A DNA stretch of 64,000 bases from positions 1,984,001 to 2,048,000 of the forward strand of contig CAVQHI010000001.1 in the NCBI GenBank assembly GCA_963712305.1, read 5' to 3'. This DNA is from DATFNI01 sp963712305 (GTDB lineage: Bacteria; Bacteroidota; Rhodothermia; Balneolales; DATFMH01). Below the pieces are notes generated by a model. The model did not search any database, was not told the origin of the DNA, and saw only the letters and a program-made list of their open reading frames with translations. Shown here piece by piece: positions 18,095-26,819 of the stretch. The translations under genes were made by a program, and so were the position numbers. Within the stretch, counting starts at the first letter, position 1. Every line of letters starts with the position of its first letter.

Positions 18095-18141
18095 TTTTAT
18101 TAATCTGCTGCAAACAATAATTGTTTGACATAAGTTGTAGC

Positions 18142-18165
18142 AATCCGGTTACATACGGATTTTTG
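18142..18165. terminator. Probable terminator between convergent cheZ and cheB
   Basis: The hairpin AATCCG-N8-CGGATT (18142-18161) is followed by T residues. It lies in the 115-base convergent gap and can end the plus-strand cheZ transcript. A perfect palindrome CAAACAATAATTGTTTG is at 18111-18127 in the same gap. Confidence 0.45.
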
Positions 18166-18209
18166 CCCATCTCCTAAATAACAACAACTCCTTTATTGAC
18201 TGATGTGAC

Positions 18210-19277
18210 TTAGTCTGTAGTTTCACTTGTAGAGAGTTGCTGCAGCAGACTAAATATACGCGTCGGAATATTTTCCAGATCCTCGATGTAATTTACTGCG
18301 CCTAATTGTACCGCCGCACCAGGCATGCCATATACCACGCACGTCCGCTGACTCTGAGCAATAGTCGCTGATCCCGCATCTTTCAAATTTAACATACCAA
18401 CTGCGCCATCTTTTCCCATGCCTGTCAAAAGGACTGATACGGTGTTGGATGCAGCAAGTCTCGAAACCGATTTAAATAAAACATCGACTGATGGGCGATG
18501 CTGATTGACCAGTGGTCCCTGTCTGACTATGATTTTATAACTCTTATTGACTTTACTCAGCATAAGATGATGATCGCCAGGTGCCACGTATGCTTTCCCG
18601 GGCTCCACTATGTCGCCGTCTCTTGCTTCACGCACTTCCATAGCCGACAGATTATTTAAACGCTCCGCAAATGAACGTGTAAAATGTGCCGGCATATGTT
18701 GAACAATCAGCACGCCCGGACCCTGCTGCGGCATCTGTTTCATAATGTACTTCAAAGCCTCCGTACCACCAGTTGAGGCCCCTATAACGACAAGCTTATC
18801 TTTCACATCCGACGGATCTAGCTGGAACATTTGTTTTCCGTCTTTCGAGTCGTTTGCTTTCAACGGCTGTTTGCCCAAATTCGCAAGTTCGACACGGACG
18901 GCTTGACGAATAGCCCGTATCATTTGTTGCAGAAACGGCTCGATTCCCAAAGCATCAGTAGGTTTTAGCATCACTTCAATGGCCCCTGCCTCCATCGCTT
19001 CCAGTGCCTTCGGACTTTTATTGCTGGTGACGGCACTAAGAATGATAACCGGTTTTGGATAATACCGCATTACCTTACGTAAAAATGTGATGCCATCCAT
19101 ACGCGGCATTTCCACATCCATCGTAATAACATCCGGATTTAAACGAACGAGTTTATCCCTGGCAACGTACGGATCAGACGCAGTTGCAACAACTTCAATA
19201 TCGGGATACCGGTTTAATTCCTCCGAGAGGAACTTCCGGAACACGGCTGAATCATCTACAATGAGTACTTTTTTCAC
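18210..19277 (-). CDS. cheB: Chemotaxis methylesterase/glutamine deamidase CheB
   Basis: CheB removes methyl groups from chemoreceptors when phosphorylated. The receiver domain has phosphoacceptor D54 (ITMDVEMPRMDG). The catalytic domain shows VIGASTGGTEAL (Ser), VQHMPAHFT (His) and GMGKDGAVG (Asp). The length of 355 residues is normal. It is the last gene of the minus-strand chemotaxis operon. Confidence 0.96.
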   Translation of the reverse strand: MKKVLIVDDSAVFRKFLSEELNRYPDIEVVATASDPYVARDKLVRLNPDVITMDVEMPRMDGITFLRKVMRYYPKPVIILSAVTSNKSPKALEAMEAGAIEVMLKPTDALGIEPFLQQMIRAIRQAVRVELANLGKQPLKANDSKDGKQMFQLDPSDVKDKLVVIGASTGGTEALKYIMKQMPQQGPGVLIVQHMPAHFTRSFAERLNNLSAMEVREARDGDIVEPGKAYVAPGDHHLMLSKVNKSYKIIVRQGPLVNQHRPSVDVLFKSVSRLAASNTVSVLLTGMGKDGAVGMLNLKDAGSATIAQSQRTCVVYGMPGAAVQLGAVNYIEDLENIPTRIFSLLQQLSTSETTD

Positions 19278-19302
19278 TCAGTCATTCTTCTGTTATGAGC
19301 GT

Positions 19303-19767
19303 TTACCCTAAATGATAAGCAGACACAAGCAATCCTTGCCGGTCGCTGACAAAGCCCACCTTCATTTCCGGAGAGTGAGTTCTGAATGATTTGATATCTT
19401 TTTCCTTTAACAATTGCGGAAGTGATAATGAGCGACTTTTATCGGGATCTACCAAAACGAGGTACCGCCCACCGATCACATTCGTCGCTTCCTGGGCAAC
19501 AGACAACATTTCCGAGTCTTTAACTTCAATTGGATCGGTCCCCAAAAGGTTGGCCGCCATATTACTTAGCAATTTTTTATCCCACGCAAAAAATAAGAAA
19601 TCACTGTTCTCATAACAGATACTTGTGTAGTAATCGGCATTAAAAGATTCTAAAAATTGTGTGGGATTCCCCTCATCATCAAGATCGGGAAATATGAAAA
19701 ACATTTCCGTCATGATCTCCTGAAGCACTTCCAGGAGAATCAAATCATTCTGGAATATCATAGCCAA
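19303..19767 (-). CDS. cheX: CheX-like CheY-P phosphatase
   Basis: The 154-residue product shows the CheC/CheX/FliY phosphatase motif S-x3-E-x2-N as S89, E93 and N96 in the segment SVAQEATNVIGG. The N-terminus resembles CheX-type proteins (LLEVLQEIMTEMFFIFPD). It overlaps the second cheY by 23 bases, which suggests that it acts on that CheY. The organism would then have two phosphatases of different families, CheZ and CheX. Confidence 0.7.
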   Translation of the reverse strand: MAMIFQNDLILLEVLQEIMTEMFFIFPDLDDEGNPTQFLESFNADYYTSICYENSDFLFFAWDKKLLSNMAANLLGTDPIEVKDSEMLSVAQEATNVIGGRYLVLVDPDKSRSLSLPQLLKEKDIKSFRTHSPEMKVGFVSDRQGLLVSAYHLG

Positions 19768-20134
19768 GTGCTTTTAAAATATGATTTTTAATTACCTCAG
19801 GACGGAATGGCTTTGTGATATATGTATATGCCCCGAGTTCAAGAGCCTGATTTACGATAGAATCCCGCCCCTCAATGGATACAACAATTATGGGAATAGA
19901 ACCCAGAACCTCATCCTTCTTGAGATTTTCGATTAGTTCTATTCCTCCCATTTCAGGCATATTTAAATCTGTAATAATCAGATCTATCCAGTGTTCACGT
20001 ACCTGTTTTAATGCTTCTATACCATTGCCAGCATCAAACATGTCACCTAAATCCACACCGGATATCTGCACCGTCATCTTCATGACCTGGCGCATGATCG
20101 ACATATCATCAACTATCAAAATATTATAAGCCAT
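19745..20134 (-). CDS. cheY: Chemotaxis response regulator CheY (second copy)
   Basis: A single receiver domain of 129 residues. D9-D10 form the acidic pocket, D56 (IITDLNMPEMGG) is the phosphoacceptor, S86 replaces the more usual Thr switch residue, and K108 is in ITKPF. It differs clearly from the cheY at 16952. It overlaps the CheX-like gene by 23 bases. It may be a motor-binding CheY or a phosphate sink. Confidence 0.88.
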   Translation of the reverse strand: MAYNILIVDDMSIMRQVMKMTVQISGVDLGDMFDAGNGIEALKQVREHWIDLIITDLNMPEMGGIELIENLKKDEVLGSIPIIVVSIEGRDSIVNQALELGAYTYITKPFRPEVIKNHILKALGYDIPE

Positions 20135-20185
20135 CCCTGTTTCCTTCCAGCTTTTACTGGATATTTCGATGGATCTCTGTTACCA

Positions 20186-20689
20186 TCAAAGACATTGATA
20201 AGTTAATAACTCCTCTTTATTTACATCCACGGTTATTGTACCGCTTGCGATATCAACACGAACTGTTCTGTGTACATTACTGCCTACATGCTCGTGAGTA
20301 ATCAAAACTCCCTCTTTCCAAAGAAGTTTTCTTAAAGCCAAATAATTTCGTTTTCCGATGTTGAAGTAATCATTTCGGTCAAAGACCTGAGCTCCTCCAA
20401 AAACTCCTATACACAGATCTTTTTTATTAGCCCCGTACTTATTATGTCTGTGAAACAGCTCAGGAACCCCAGTGTCAATATATTTATAAGGGTTAAACGC
20501 GATAGATGCCTTCGATAATTTTTCGATACCCGAATCAGGCAGCATAACATGCAATAGTCCGGCACGCAGTTGTTTCCTATCATATGTAACAACAGCCAGA
20601 CAAGATCCCAGGGAATATGTTATCAGCGTATCACCTGGATTATCACTCATTTTCAGGTCGGATAATCCGACAATTTTTTTCTGATTCAA
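20186..20689 (-). CDS. cheD: Chemoreceptor glutamine deamidase CheD
   Basis: CheD deamidates Gln residues of chemoreceptors, and in some systems it binds CheC. The active-site Cys30 is in YSLGSCLAVV and His47 is in LLHVMLPDS, both at the expected spacing. GVFGGAQVFDRND is another family segment. The length (167) is normal. It sits between cheR and cheY. Confidence 0.93.
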   Translation of the reverse strand: MNQKKIVGLSDLKMSDNPGDTLITYSLGSCLAVVTYDRKQLRAGLLHVMLPDSGIEKLSKASIAFNPYKYIDTGVPELFHRHNKYGANKKDLCIGVFGGAQVFDRNDYFNIGKRNYLALRKLLWKEGVLITHEHVGSNVHRTVRVDIASGTITVDVNKEELLTYQCL

Positions 20690-20704
20690 GTATTTATAAA
20701 TCCG

Positions 20705-21571
20705 TTAGGTCACATTTCGATAAACGGTCGGCTGAACCAATTCAAAATCGGGTATCGTGTTGTATAAACTTTCCGAATGGCCAATAAAAAGATAGCTCTC
20801 CGGTTTCATCATTCTTTTTAAATTTTCGAGTAATCGTCTTTTGGATTCCGTATCGAAATAAATCATCACATTACGGCAAAAAACAATGTCAAATGACTCC
20901 TGCCTCGGTAATGGATCAAGCAAATTGTGTTTCGCAAAACGAATATGAGAGCTTAATTCTTTCTTAACTCTTACCATGCTATTATACGATCCAATGCCCT
21001 GCTGAAAATAATTTTTTTTAATGTCGTAGGAGAATCCGCTGACCGCCTCAGCCGGGTATATTCCCTTTGCAGCAATTTGTAAAACTGTTTTTGAGATATC
21101 AGTCGCTAAAATATCAAAATGCAAATTTTTGACTGAGTGAACTCTTTTAAATTCTTCGATGGTGATGGCCAGAGTGATTGCCTCCTCACCACTTGAACAT
21201 GCTGCACTCCAGATTTTAAGCGGCCTTTTTTCGTTTACACACTTTTCGACTATTGAAGGGAGAAGAGACAGAGACAGGTATTTGAAATGATTTAGCTCAC
21301 GGAAGAAAAAAGTATGATTCGTGGAAATTGCGTCATACACTGATTGCGCCACAGGCCCATTCTCGTCAGCCCGGACAGCGTGCAACAAAACGGATAAGCT
21401 GTCGATTCCTGATTGCCTGACAAACCGACCAAGTCGATTCTGAACCATCATCTTCTTAACAGGAGTGAGGCGAATACCCATTTTTTTGTATACCAAATCC
21501 TGCAGATAGATAAAATGTGCATCTGTCAGCTGGTTCGAACCTTTGGTTTCTGCAATCTTCTTTGCCTCCAT
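20705..21571 (-). CDS. cheR: Chemotaxis protein methyltransferase CheR
   Basis: CheR adds methyl groups from SAM to receptor glutamates. Family parts are the N-terminal all-helix domain, TNHTFFFRELNHF, the SAM loop IWSAACSSGEEAITLAI, DIVFCRNVMIYF, and GHSESLYN near the end. The length of 288 residues fits. Its start overlaps the cheW stop by 1 base. Confidence 0.95.
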   Translation of the reverse strand: MEAKKIAETKGSNQLTDAHFIYLQDLVYKKMGIRLTPVKKMMVQNRLGRFVRQSGIDSLSVLLHAVRADENGPVAQSVYDAISTNHTFFFRELNHFKYLSLSLLPSIVEKCVNEKRPLKIWSAACSSGEEAITLAITIEEFKRVHSVKNLHFDILATDISKTVLQIAAKGIYPAEAVSGFSYDIKKNYFQQGIGSYNSMVRVKKELSSHIRFAKHNLLDPLPRQESFDIVFCRNVMIYFDTESKRRLLENLKRMMKPESYLFIGHSESLYNTIPDFELVQPTVYRNVT

Positions 21572-22134
21572 TAATCCTCAGCTGCAGCTGTCAGTTTTTC
21601 CTTAACCTTGCGAATATCGATCATCTCAGTACTGGTCAGTATTCGATCAATATTCAATAACGTGATGACATCGTCATCAAACCGGGCAATACCATCAATG
21701 AATTCTGTTTCCAGTTCAATGCCAAAAGAAGGCAGTGGTTCAAGATTTTCATCACGGACAATCATCACATCCGATACGTGATCGACCAGCAATCCCATCT
21801 CAGTTATCCTGTCTGTTGATTTCACCTCGACGATAATAATAGGCGTTCGGGATGTTCCCTCAACCGATCCGGCATCAAATCGTTTTTTTAAATCAATTAC
21901 CGGAATAACTCTTCCGCGAAGATTGATGACACCTCTTACAAAATCCGGCGTTCTCGGTACACGCGTCATCTCAACAAGACCAACAATTTCCTTGACGCTC
22001 ATCACATAGATCCCGTAGATCTCCCCGTCAATATTGAAGGTCAGATATTTCCCAAGTCGAACATCAGTGCCTTTTCCCGACGTCGAAGCCGACTTCTTTA
22101 CATCTTTAGACTTTGTGTAATTCTTCTTATCCAT
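21571..22134 (-). CDS. cheW: Chemotaxis adaptor CheW
   Basis: CheW links receptors to the CheA kinase. After a polar N-terminal tail of about 28 residues rich in Lys/Ser, the SH3-like core begins (YLTFNIDGEIYGIYVMSVKEIVG), with VINLRGRVIPVIDLKKRF as the diagnostic segment. A strong sigma-28-type promoter lies 87-113 bases upstream (22221-22247), so cheW may start a late chemotaxis transcript that runs through cheB. Confidence 0.95.
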   Translation of the reverse strand: MDKKNYTKSKDVKKSASTSGKGTDVRLGKYLTFNIDGEIYGIYVMSVKEIVGLVEMTRVPRTPDFVRGVINLRGRVIPVIDLKKRFDAGSVEGTSRTPIIIVEVKSTDRITEMGLLVDHVSDVMIVRDENLEPLPSFGIELETEFIDGIARFDDDVITLLNIDRILTSTEMIDIRKVKEKLTAAAED

Positions 22135-22220
22135 ATCGCTATTCTTAGCTGTACTGCTTAGCCCGGATTACTTGATGGCAGCACATATATAATGTCATGT
22201 GCATACCAACCCATATTGAG

Positions 22221-22247
22221 TTATCGACAATGACATCAACACTTTTA
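22221..22247 (-). promoter_or_regulatory. Sigma-28 promoter before cheW
   Basis: Read on the minus strand it is TAAAAGTG-N11-GTCGATAA. The consensus is TAAAGTTT-N11-GCCGATAA, so TAAA, the 11-base spacing and CGATAA all match. The -35 part overlaps the last codons of cheA. It would give extra late expression of cheW, cheR, cheD, cheY, cheX and cheB. Confidence 0.7.
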
Positions 22248-24350
22248 GACGGTTATCCGAGGCATCAGGGTGCCAACGTCGATAATAAGTCCCACCTGTC
22301 CGTCCGGTAAGATGGCACCGCCGGCCAAGCCATCGAGAAACCCCAATTTTTCTCCAAGAGATTTAATTACCAGCTCTTGTTTATCGATTAACCGATCAAC
22401 AAGCAATACTGCCTTCCGGCTTCTTGCCTCAATCACAATACCCAGTGTTTTTTCAAGATCAACGACTGCATCCTCGATATCGAATATCTGACTCAGGCGA
22501 ATCATCGGGAGGATATCCTCACGGATCAACAGAAACTCACCCTTGCCTGCCAGATAGCGATGTTGACTCTGTTTAGGTTGAAAAGTCTCCCTGACGTTTA
22601 CACTTGGCAAGATATACCGCTCTCTCCCTACTCCAACGATAACACCATCAATCATGGCAAGTGTTAGCGGAAGGTTAATAGTGAAAGTGGATCCCTCACC
22701 TCGCGTGGTTTGCACCTCAACATTACCGTTTAAACGGTTAACTGTTCGCTTGACCACATCGAGTCCGACTCCCCGGCCCGATATTTCCGTAACAATCTTA
22801 CTTGTAGAAAAATCCGGATTGAATATGATATCGAGTAACTTCTGCTGAGAAACCTGTTCTTTAACTTTTACGAGATTCCGCTCAACCGCTTTTTTTCTGA
22901 TAGCATCAAAATCAATCCCGCGGCCATCGTCACTGATTTCAATAACCACTCTTCCGGCATGATGATAAGCATTGAGCACAATGGTTCCCGTACGGGTTTT
23001 ACCTTTCCCGATACGATCGTCTGGCGGCTCTATACCGTGATCACAATTATTTCGGATTATATGCACAAGCGGTTCGTAAAGCTCATCAGCAATGCCACGA
23101 TCAATTTCCGTTGACTCACCGTGAATTTCCAGCGCTATTTCCTTATCCGACTTGCGGCTCAGATCTCGCACAACACGCTGCATCTTCTGAAAAATATCAC
23201 GAACCGGAACCATTCGGAGTGAGGTAGAGAGGTCTCTGAGCTGTCCTGTTATCCGCTTTAGCTGCGTGACATTCCGCTGCAACTTCTCATCACTGTTGTT
23301 GCTTATTGTTCTGTTATCAGTCAGCATATTCTTAACGATAACTAACTCACCAATCATGTCAATGAGTTGATCCAGCTTGTGAATATCGACACGGATGGAA
23401 CTGTCCCGGATGTATTCTGAGTCTTTCCCCGCCATTCCTGACGCCTGCTCTGAAACGGCCTCTCGTTTAGCCGTTTTTGTTCTTCCTTTTTTAGCAGTAT
23501 TCGCAACAAGTTTATTTTCCTGTGCCTGGCTGATCCGCTTTTTATAAGTCTTGAGGTCGACATCAAATACCGGCGTTTCTTTTTGTTCAAGTGCTCTGGA
23601 TAATACACCGATAAGAGCACGCAGTGTATCAACACCTTCAAGAATCAGATCAATGAGTTCCATCGAGACCGTCACTTTTTGCCGGCGAACGCCATCGAGT
23701 AAATCCTCGTACAGATGTGCCAGTTTATTGATTTCGACTAGATTCAGGAAACCAGCCACACCTTTGATTGTATGAAAAGGACGGAATATTGCATCGATTA
23801 TCGATGCGTCTTCAGGTGATGATTCCAGCGACAGGAGATGATGCTCCACCTCTTCGAGGTTGAGTACCGCCTCATCAATGAACTCGTAATAGACCGACGC
23901 ATCCTCACGTATAGAATTCAGTAAGGCCTCATAATTTGCCTGGATATCTTCCGCAGAATCTGGGAGGGAAGAACTCCCCGTTGATTCCTCGTCGTCAAGT
24001 GGCAGAGCATCCATGCCGGCTCCCGAGGCATCAGTATTATTTTCCTGTTCGAGGCGCTGACGCTTGGCCTGACGTTCATCCATGCTTGCAAATTTGGCAT
24101 TGCTGGATGCCGTTTGCAGTTGTTCTACAGCCCGATTCAGCTCGCCAAGCCCAGCCTGGATATCTTCGATATCGCCCATGACAAGGCCTTCTGCTATTTC
24201 TCTGATCCTTTGGATTTCATCATCCAGAACCCCTTCATCGAGCAGATCTAAATCTCTCAGAATAGTACCGAGCGTAGGTATATCCGCATCGGCGAGCATC
24301 ACCGTGGTCTCCGCAATACGATTTATAATATCGCCTTGTTCCTGGGGCAC
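22245..24350 (-). CDS. cheA: Chemotaxis histidine kinase CheA
   Basis: CheA phosphorylates CheY and CheB in response to receptors. The phosphorylated His is H193 in FRPFHTIKGVAGF (Hpt/P1). The dimerisation domain starts near RVDIHKLDQLIDMIGELV, the ATP-binding domain has VHIIRNNCDHGIE, DDGRGIDFDAI and GRGVGLDVVK, and the C-terminal CheW-like domain ends GLIIDVGTL. Unusually, about 130 residues come before P1: a helical block (residues 1-85) and then an acidic Ser-rich linker. I see no clear P2 (CheY-binding) domain. The start is GTG at 24350. Confidence 0.95.
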   Translation of the reverse strand: MPQEQGDIINRIAETTVMLADADIPTLGTILRDLDLLDEGVLDDEIQRIREIAEGLVMGDIEDIQAGLGELNRAVEQLQTASSNAKFASMDERQAKRQRLEQENNTDASGAGMDALPLDDEESTGSSSLPDSAEDIQANYEALLNSIREDASVYYEFIDEAVLNLEEVEHHLLSLESSPEDASIIDAIFRPFHTIKGVAGFLNLVEINKLAHLYEDLLDGVRRQKVTVSMELIDLILEGVDTLRALIGVLSRALEQKETPVFDVDLKTYKKRISQAQENKLVANTAKKGRTKTAKREAVSEQASGMAGKDSEYIRDSSIRVDIHKLDQLIDMIGELVIVKNMLTDNRTISNNSDEKLQRNVTQLKRITGQLRDLSTSLRMVPVRDIFQKMQRVVRDLSRKSDKEIALEIHGESTEIDRGIADELYEPLVHIIRNNCDHGIEPPDDRIGKGKTRTGTIVLNAYHHAGRVVIEISDDGRGIDFDAIRKKAVERNLVKVKEQVSQQKLLDIIFNPDFSTSKIVTEISGRGVGLDVVKRTVNRLNGNVEVQTTRGEGSTFTINLPLTLAMIDGVIVGVGRERYILPSVNVRETFQPKQSQHRYLAGKGEFLLIREDILPMIRLSQIFDIEDAVVDLEKTLGIVIEARSRKAVLLVDRLIDKQELVIKSLGEKLGFLDGLAGGAILPDGQVGLIIDVGTLMPRITV

Positions 24351-24364
24351 CGTCTGTGAATTCT

Positions 24365-24392
24365 AAATGTTGAATTTTAAGTGTTGAATTTG
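24365..24392. repeat. Two 14-base direct repeats before cheA
   Basis: AAATGTTGAATTTT (24365-24378) is followed directly by AAGTGTTGAATTTG (24379-24392). It is a short tandem spacer repeat between the regulator and cheA genes and could also affect the cheA leader. Confidence 0.5.
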
Positions 24393-24428
24393 AACTCAAT
24401 CCGAATACATGAACCAGGGATAACAAAT

Positions 24429-25844
24429 CTATTCGTCGTCACTGATTTTCTTCAGCTTATTTCGAATGGTCCGGTCGGAAATTCCCAGCAAGCGGGCAGC
24501 CTCCTTTTGATTACCATTTGTCCGCTGCAGTGCTTTCTGAATCAGTTTAAGCTCCATTTCCTCAATCGGTAAAAGTGGCAATTCTTCAGCAAGCTCGTCG
24601 CGGAAGGAAGCGTCAACCTGATCAAACAAAATATTCTGTACATGATCAACCGTTATATCGGATGATTTACCCGACATAATGACTCCCCGCTGCATCAGGT
24701 TTTCAAGTTCACGCACATTTCCTTTCCATTCCTGATTTTTCAAATAGTCCATGAAATCGTTCGAAATTTTCTTATCCGGCAATCCATTCATATGAACATA
24801 TTTATCGCAGAAATACTCGGCAAGTAAAGCGATATCGCCACGACGCTCACGAAGCGGTGGTATTGCGATTGGGAAAACGCTTAGACGGTAATACAGATCT
24901 TTGCGAAACGAGCCATCACGAATAGCCTCACCGATATTTCGGTTACTGGTAGCGATTATCCGTACATCAGCTTTTAACTCCTTCTGACTGCCCACACGCT
25001 TAAACTCCTTTTCCTGGAGGACGCGCAAGAGCTTTGCCTGAACAGACAACTCTATTTCGGTGATTTCATCAAGTAGTAATGTACCACCCTGTGCCTCATC
25101 AAAAGCACCTTTTGCATCAGAAATAGCCCCAGTAAACGCACCTTTAACATGACCAAAAAGAGTACTTTCGACCAACTCGCGGGGCAGATTCGCACAATTT
25201 ATTTTTACGTAAGGACCATCGGCACGCTCACTATTGTAATGGATAAGTGAGGCAAAAACCTCTTTTCCGGTTCCGCTCTCTCCCTGAATAAGTACGGGGG
25301 CTTCGTTTTGGGCGATCTGAGGAACGGCGGCAAGCAAATTTTGCATCTTTGAATCTTTGCCGATCAATTTGGCTTCGTATCGCTCTGTTGCCGATTTGCT
25401 TTGATTTTCTCCAGCGGAGAGCTGGGCTGCTTTGGGAGCTTCCAGGGAGTTTCCCTCAAAGCTCACACGACCAGTTTCATCGCGATGCTTAAAAAATCGG
25501 TTAACCCTTGCCATAATTTCAGCACCGCCAAACGGCTTGGTGATATAGTCGAAGGCACCTTTACGCACAGCATTCACGGCATGATTGATGCTTCCAAATC
25601 CGGTAATCAGGATCACACCGACTTTCGGGTGGTGTCTTTTTACGTGATCCAGAACTTCGTCTCCCGTCACCCCCGGCATTTTCACATCCGAAATGACCAG
25701 ATCGACGTTTTCACCGTCAAGCTCCTCAAAAGCATTCTGAGGTGAGTCAAATCCCTTTACTTCATACCCATTTGACTCCAGCTGCTTCTTAAGATATTGC
25801 AGCATCAGTGTTTCATCGTCGACAACAAAAATTCTCCCTTTCAA
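24429..25844 (-). CDS. NtrC-family sigma-54 activator (probable flagellar regulator)
   Basis: This 471-residue response regulator activates sigma-54 RNA polymerase. The receiver domain has phosphoacceptor D53 (ISDVKMPGVTG). The AAA+ domain has Walker A GESGTGKE (about residues 187-194), the sigma-54 contact loop GAFTGA (about 233-238), and TLLLDEITE. The C-terminal Fis-type helix-turn-helix is QKEAARLLGISDRTIRNKL. The start is a TTG with GAGGA upstream. It lies between flgM and cheA, like FlrC/FleR-type flagellar regulators. No partner histidine kinase is in the window. Confidence 0.9.
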   Translation of the reverse strand: MKGRIFVVDDETLMLQYLKKQLESNGYEVKGFDSPQNAFEELDGENVDLVISDVKMPGVTGDEVLDHVKRHHPKVGVILITGFGSINHAVNAVRKGAFDYITKPFGGAEIMARVNRFFKHRDETGRVSFEGNSLEAPKAAQLSAGENQSKSATERYEAKLIGKDSKMQNLLAAVPQIAQNEAPVLIQGESGTGKEVFASLIHYNSERADGPYVKINCANLPRELVESTLFGHVKGAFTGAISDAKGAFDEAQGGTLLLDEITEIELSVQAKLLRVLQEKEFKRVGSQKELKADVRIIATSNRNIGEAIRDGSFRKDLYYRLSVFPIAIPPLRERRGDIALLAEYFCDKYVHMNGLPDKKISNDFMDYLKNQEWKGNVRELENLMQRGVIMSGKSSDITVDHVQNILFDQVDASFRDELAEELPLLPIEEMELKLIQKALQRTNGNQKEAARLLGISDRTIRNKLKKISDDE

Positions 25845-25917
25845 ATCCGTTCCTCATTGGCTGTTGTTTTTAACACATTAAGGTACGTTTTGAAACGGTT
25901 TATATCTATGACTGTCG

Positions 25918-26418
25918 TTAGATTTTTGAAATCGATTTATATATACGGCGGGCAATCGTGTCGAGTACGTCCTGGTTATTCTTAACCTTATCCCGTACCT
26001 CTTCAAGGAAATTCTGATTAGCAGCAGATTCTGAAGCTTCTTCAGAGGAATTTGTTGCACCCGCGCCGAAAGCTGATTTACCTGTGATATCACCAACCAA
26101 TCCCTTAATTACTTTATCAGCAACTTTCGGATTGTTCAGATCATAAGCTCCATTTTGAATATTTGCCCGGGCCTGTTTTACGCGATCTGTACTTTGCGTA
26201 CTGAGGTTGCTGTAAACCTTTTGAGCAAAATCGATTTCTTTATTAAATGATCCGTTTGACAATTCTATACTATCGTTACGGGATGGTGTAAATTGAACGG
26301 AATCCGGAGCATCCGTCGAGGCAGATGACGTGTTCGTCTTACCAACAGCATTCAGATCCGACTGTAATCTGTGCTGTTCAATATGTTTATTTTGGTCTCC
26401 TAAACGGGAAATATCCAT
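25918..26418 (-). CDS. flgM: Anti-sigma-28 factor FlgM with long C-terminal tail
   Basis: FlgM holds sigma-28 inactive until it is exported through the finished hook. The FlgM-type part is SIELSNGSFNKEIDFAQKVY and TDRVKQARANIQNGAYDLNN, then KVADKVIKGLVGD. The protein is 166 residues, longer than the usual 90-100, because of a disordered N-terminal 40 residues and a C-terminal helical extension (NFLEEVRDKVKNNQDVLDTI). It follows the FliT-like gene after 5 bases. Sigma-28 (fliA) is not in the window. Confidence 0.75.
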   Translation of the reverse strand: MDISRLGDQNKHIEQHRLQSDLNAVGKTNTSSASTDAPDSVQFTPSRNDSIELSNGSFNKEIDFAQKVYSNLSTQSTDRVKQARANIQNGAYDLNNPKVADKVIKGLVGDITGKSAFGAGATNSSEEASESAANQNFLEEVRDKVKNNQDVLDTIARRIYKSISKI

Positions 26419-26423
26419 AATAC

Positions 26424-26819
26424 TTAGCCTTCTAATTTATTTCTTATAAACATAGCGTGATCAACGCGCTGTTTTTTTTGGTATCTTCTGTCGGCTTTTT
26501 CGTTACATTGTAACTCTTGCAAAGCTACTTTCTTTTGATCAAGCAAAAAAGAGAGGTGACCACGTAACTTTGTATCAATTTCTTTAAGAGCTTCGAAGGA
26601 TTTCATAACCCGGTCTCGCTCTTTTGCCGGCAAGTTATTCTTCCAGTTGATCAAGCTTGAACGAGACTGGATTTGTTCTAAAAGTTCGCCCCTGCTTTGA
26701 AACCCCAATTCCAATCTGTCCAGGTCTGTTTCACCTTGTTCACTCATAACCAGGAGATCCCGGCTCAAAGTGATCACTTCATTAAGTTCGTCTTCAATCT
26801 CTGTAAGTTGATTCATCAA
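26424..26819 (-). CDS. FliT/FlgN-like flagellar chaperone
   Basis: A 131-residue all-helical, charged protein. Typical segments are ELNEVITLSRDLLVMSEQ, FQSRGELLEQIQ and KEIDTKLRGHLSFLLDQKKV. It sits right after fliD and flaG in the filament-cap operon, which is the usual place of FliT, the chaperone of FliD. It overlaps flaG by 4 bases. Sequence conservation in this family is weak, so the assignment rests on length, helical pattern and position. Confidence 0.65.
   Translation of the reverse strand: MMNQLTEIEDELNEVITLSRDLLVMSEQGETDLDRLELGFQSRGELLEQIQSRSSLINWKNNLPAKERDRVMKSFEALKEIDTKLRGHLSFLLDQKKVALQELQCNEKADRRYQKKQRVDHAMFIRNKLEG

Noticed and set aside
18111..18127. CAAACAATAATTGTTTG palindrome between cheZ and cheB
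   Set aside because: It is perfect but has no loop room for a hairpin, and there is no neighbouring promoter. It is mentioned only with the terminator.
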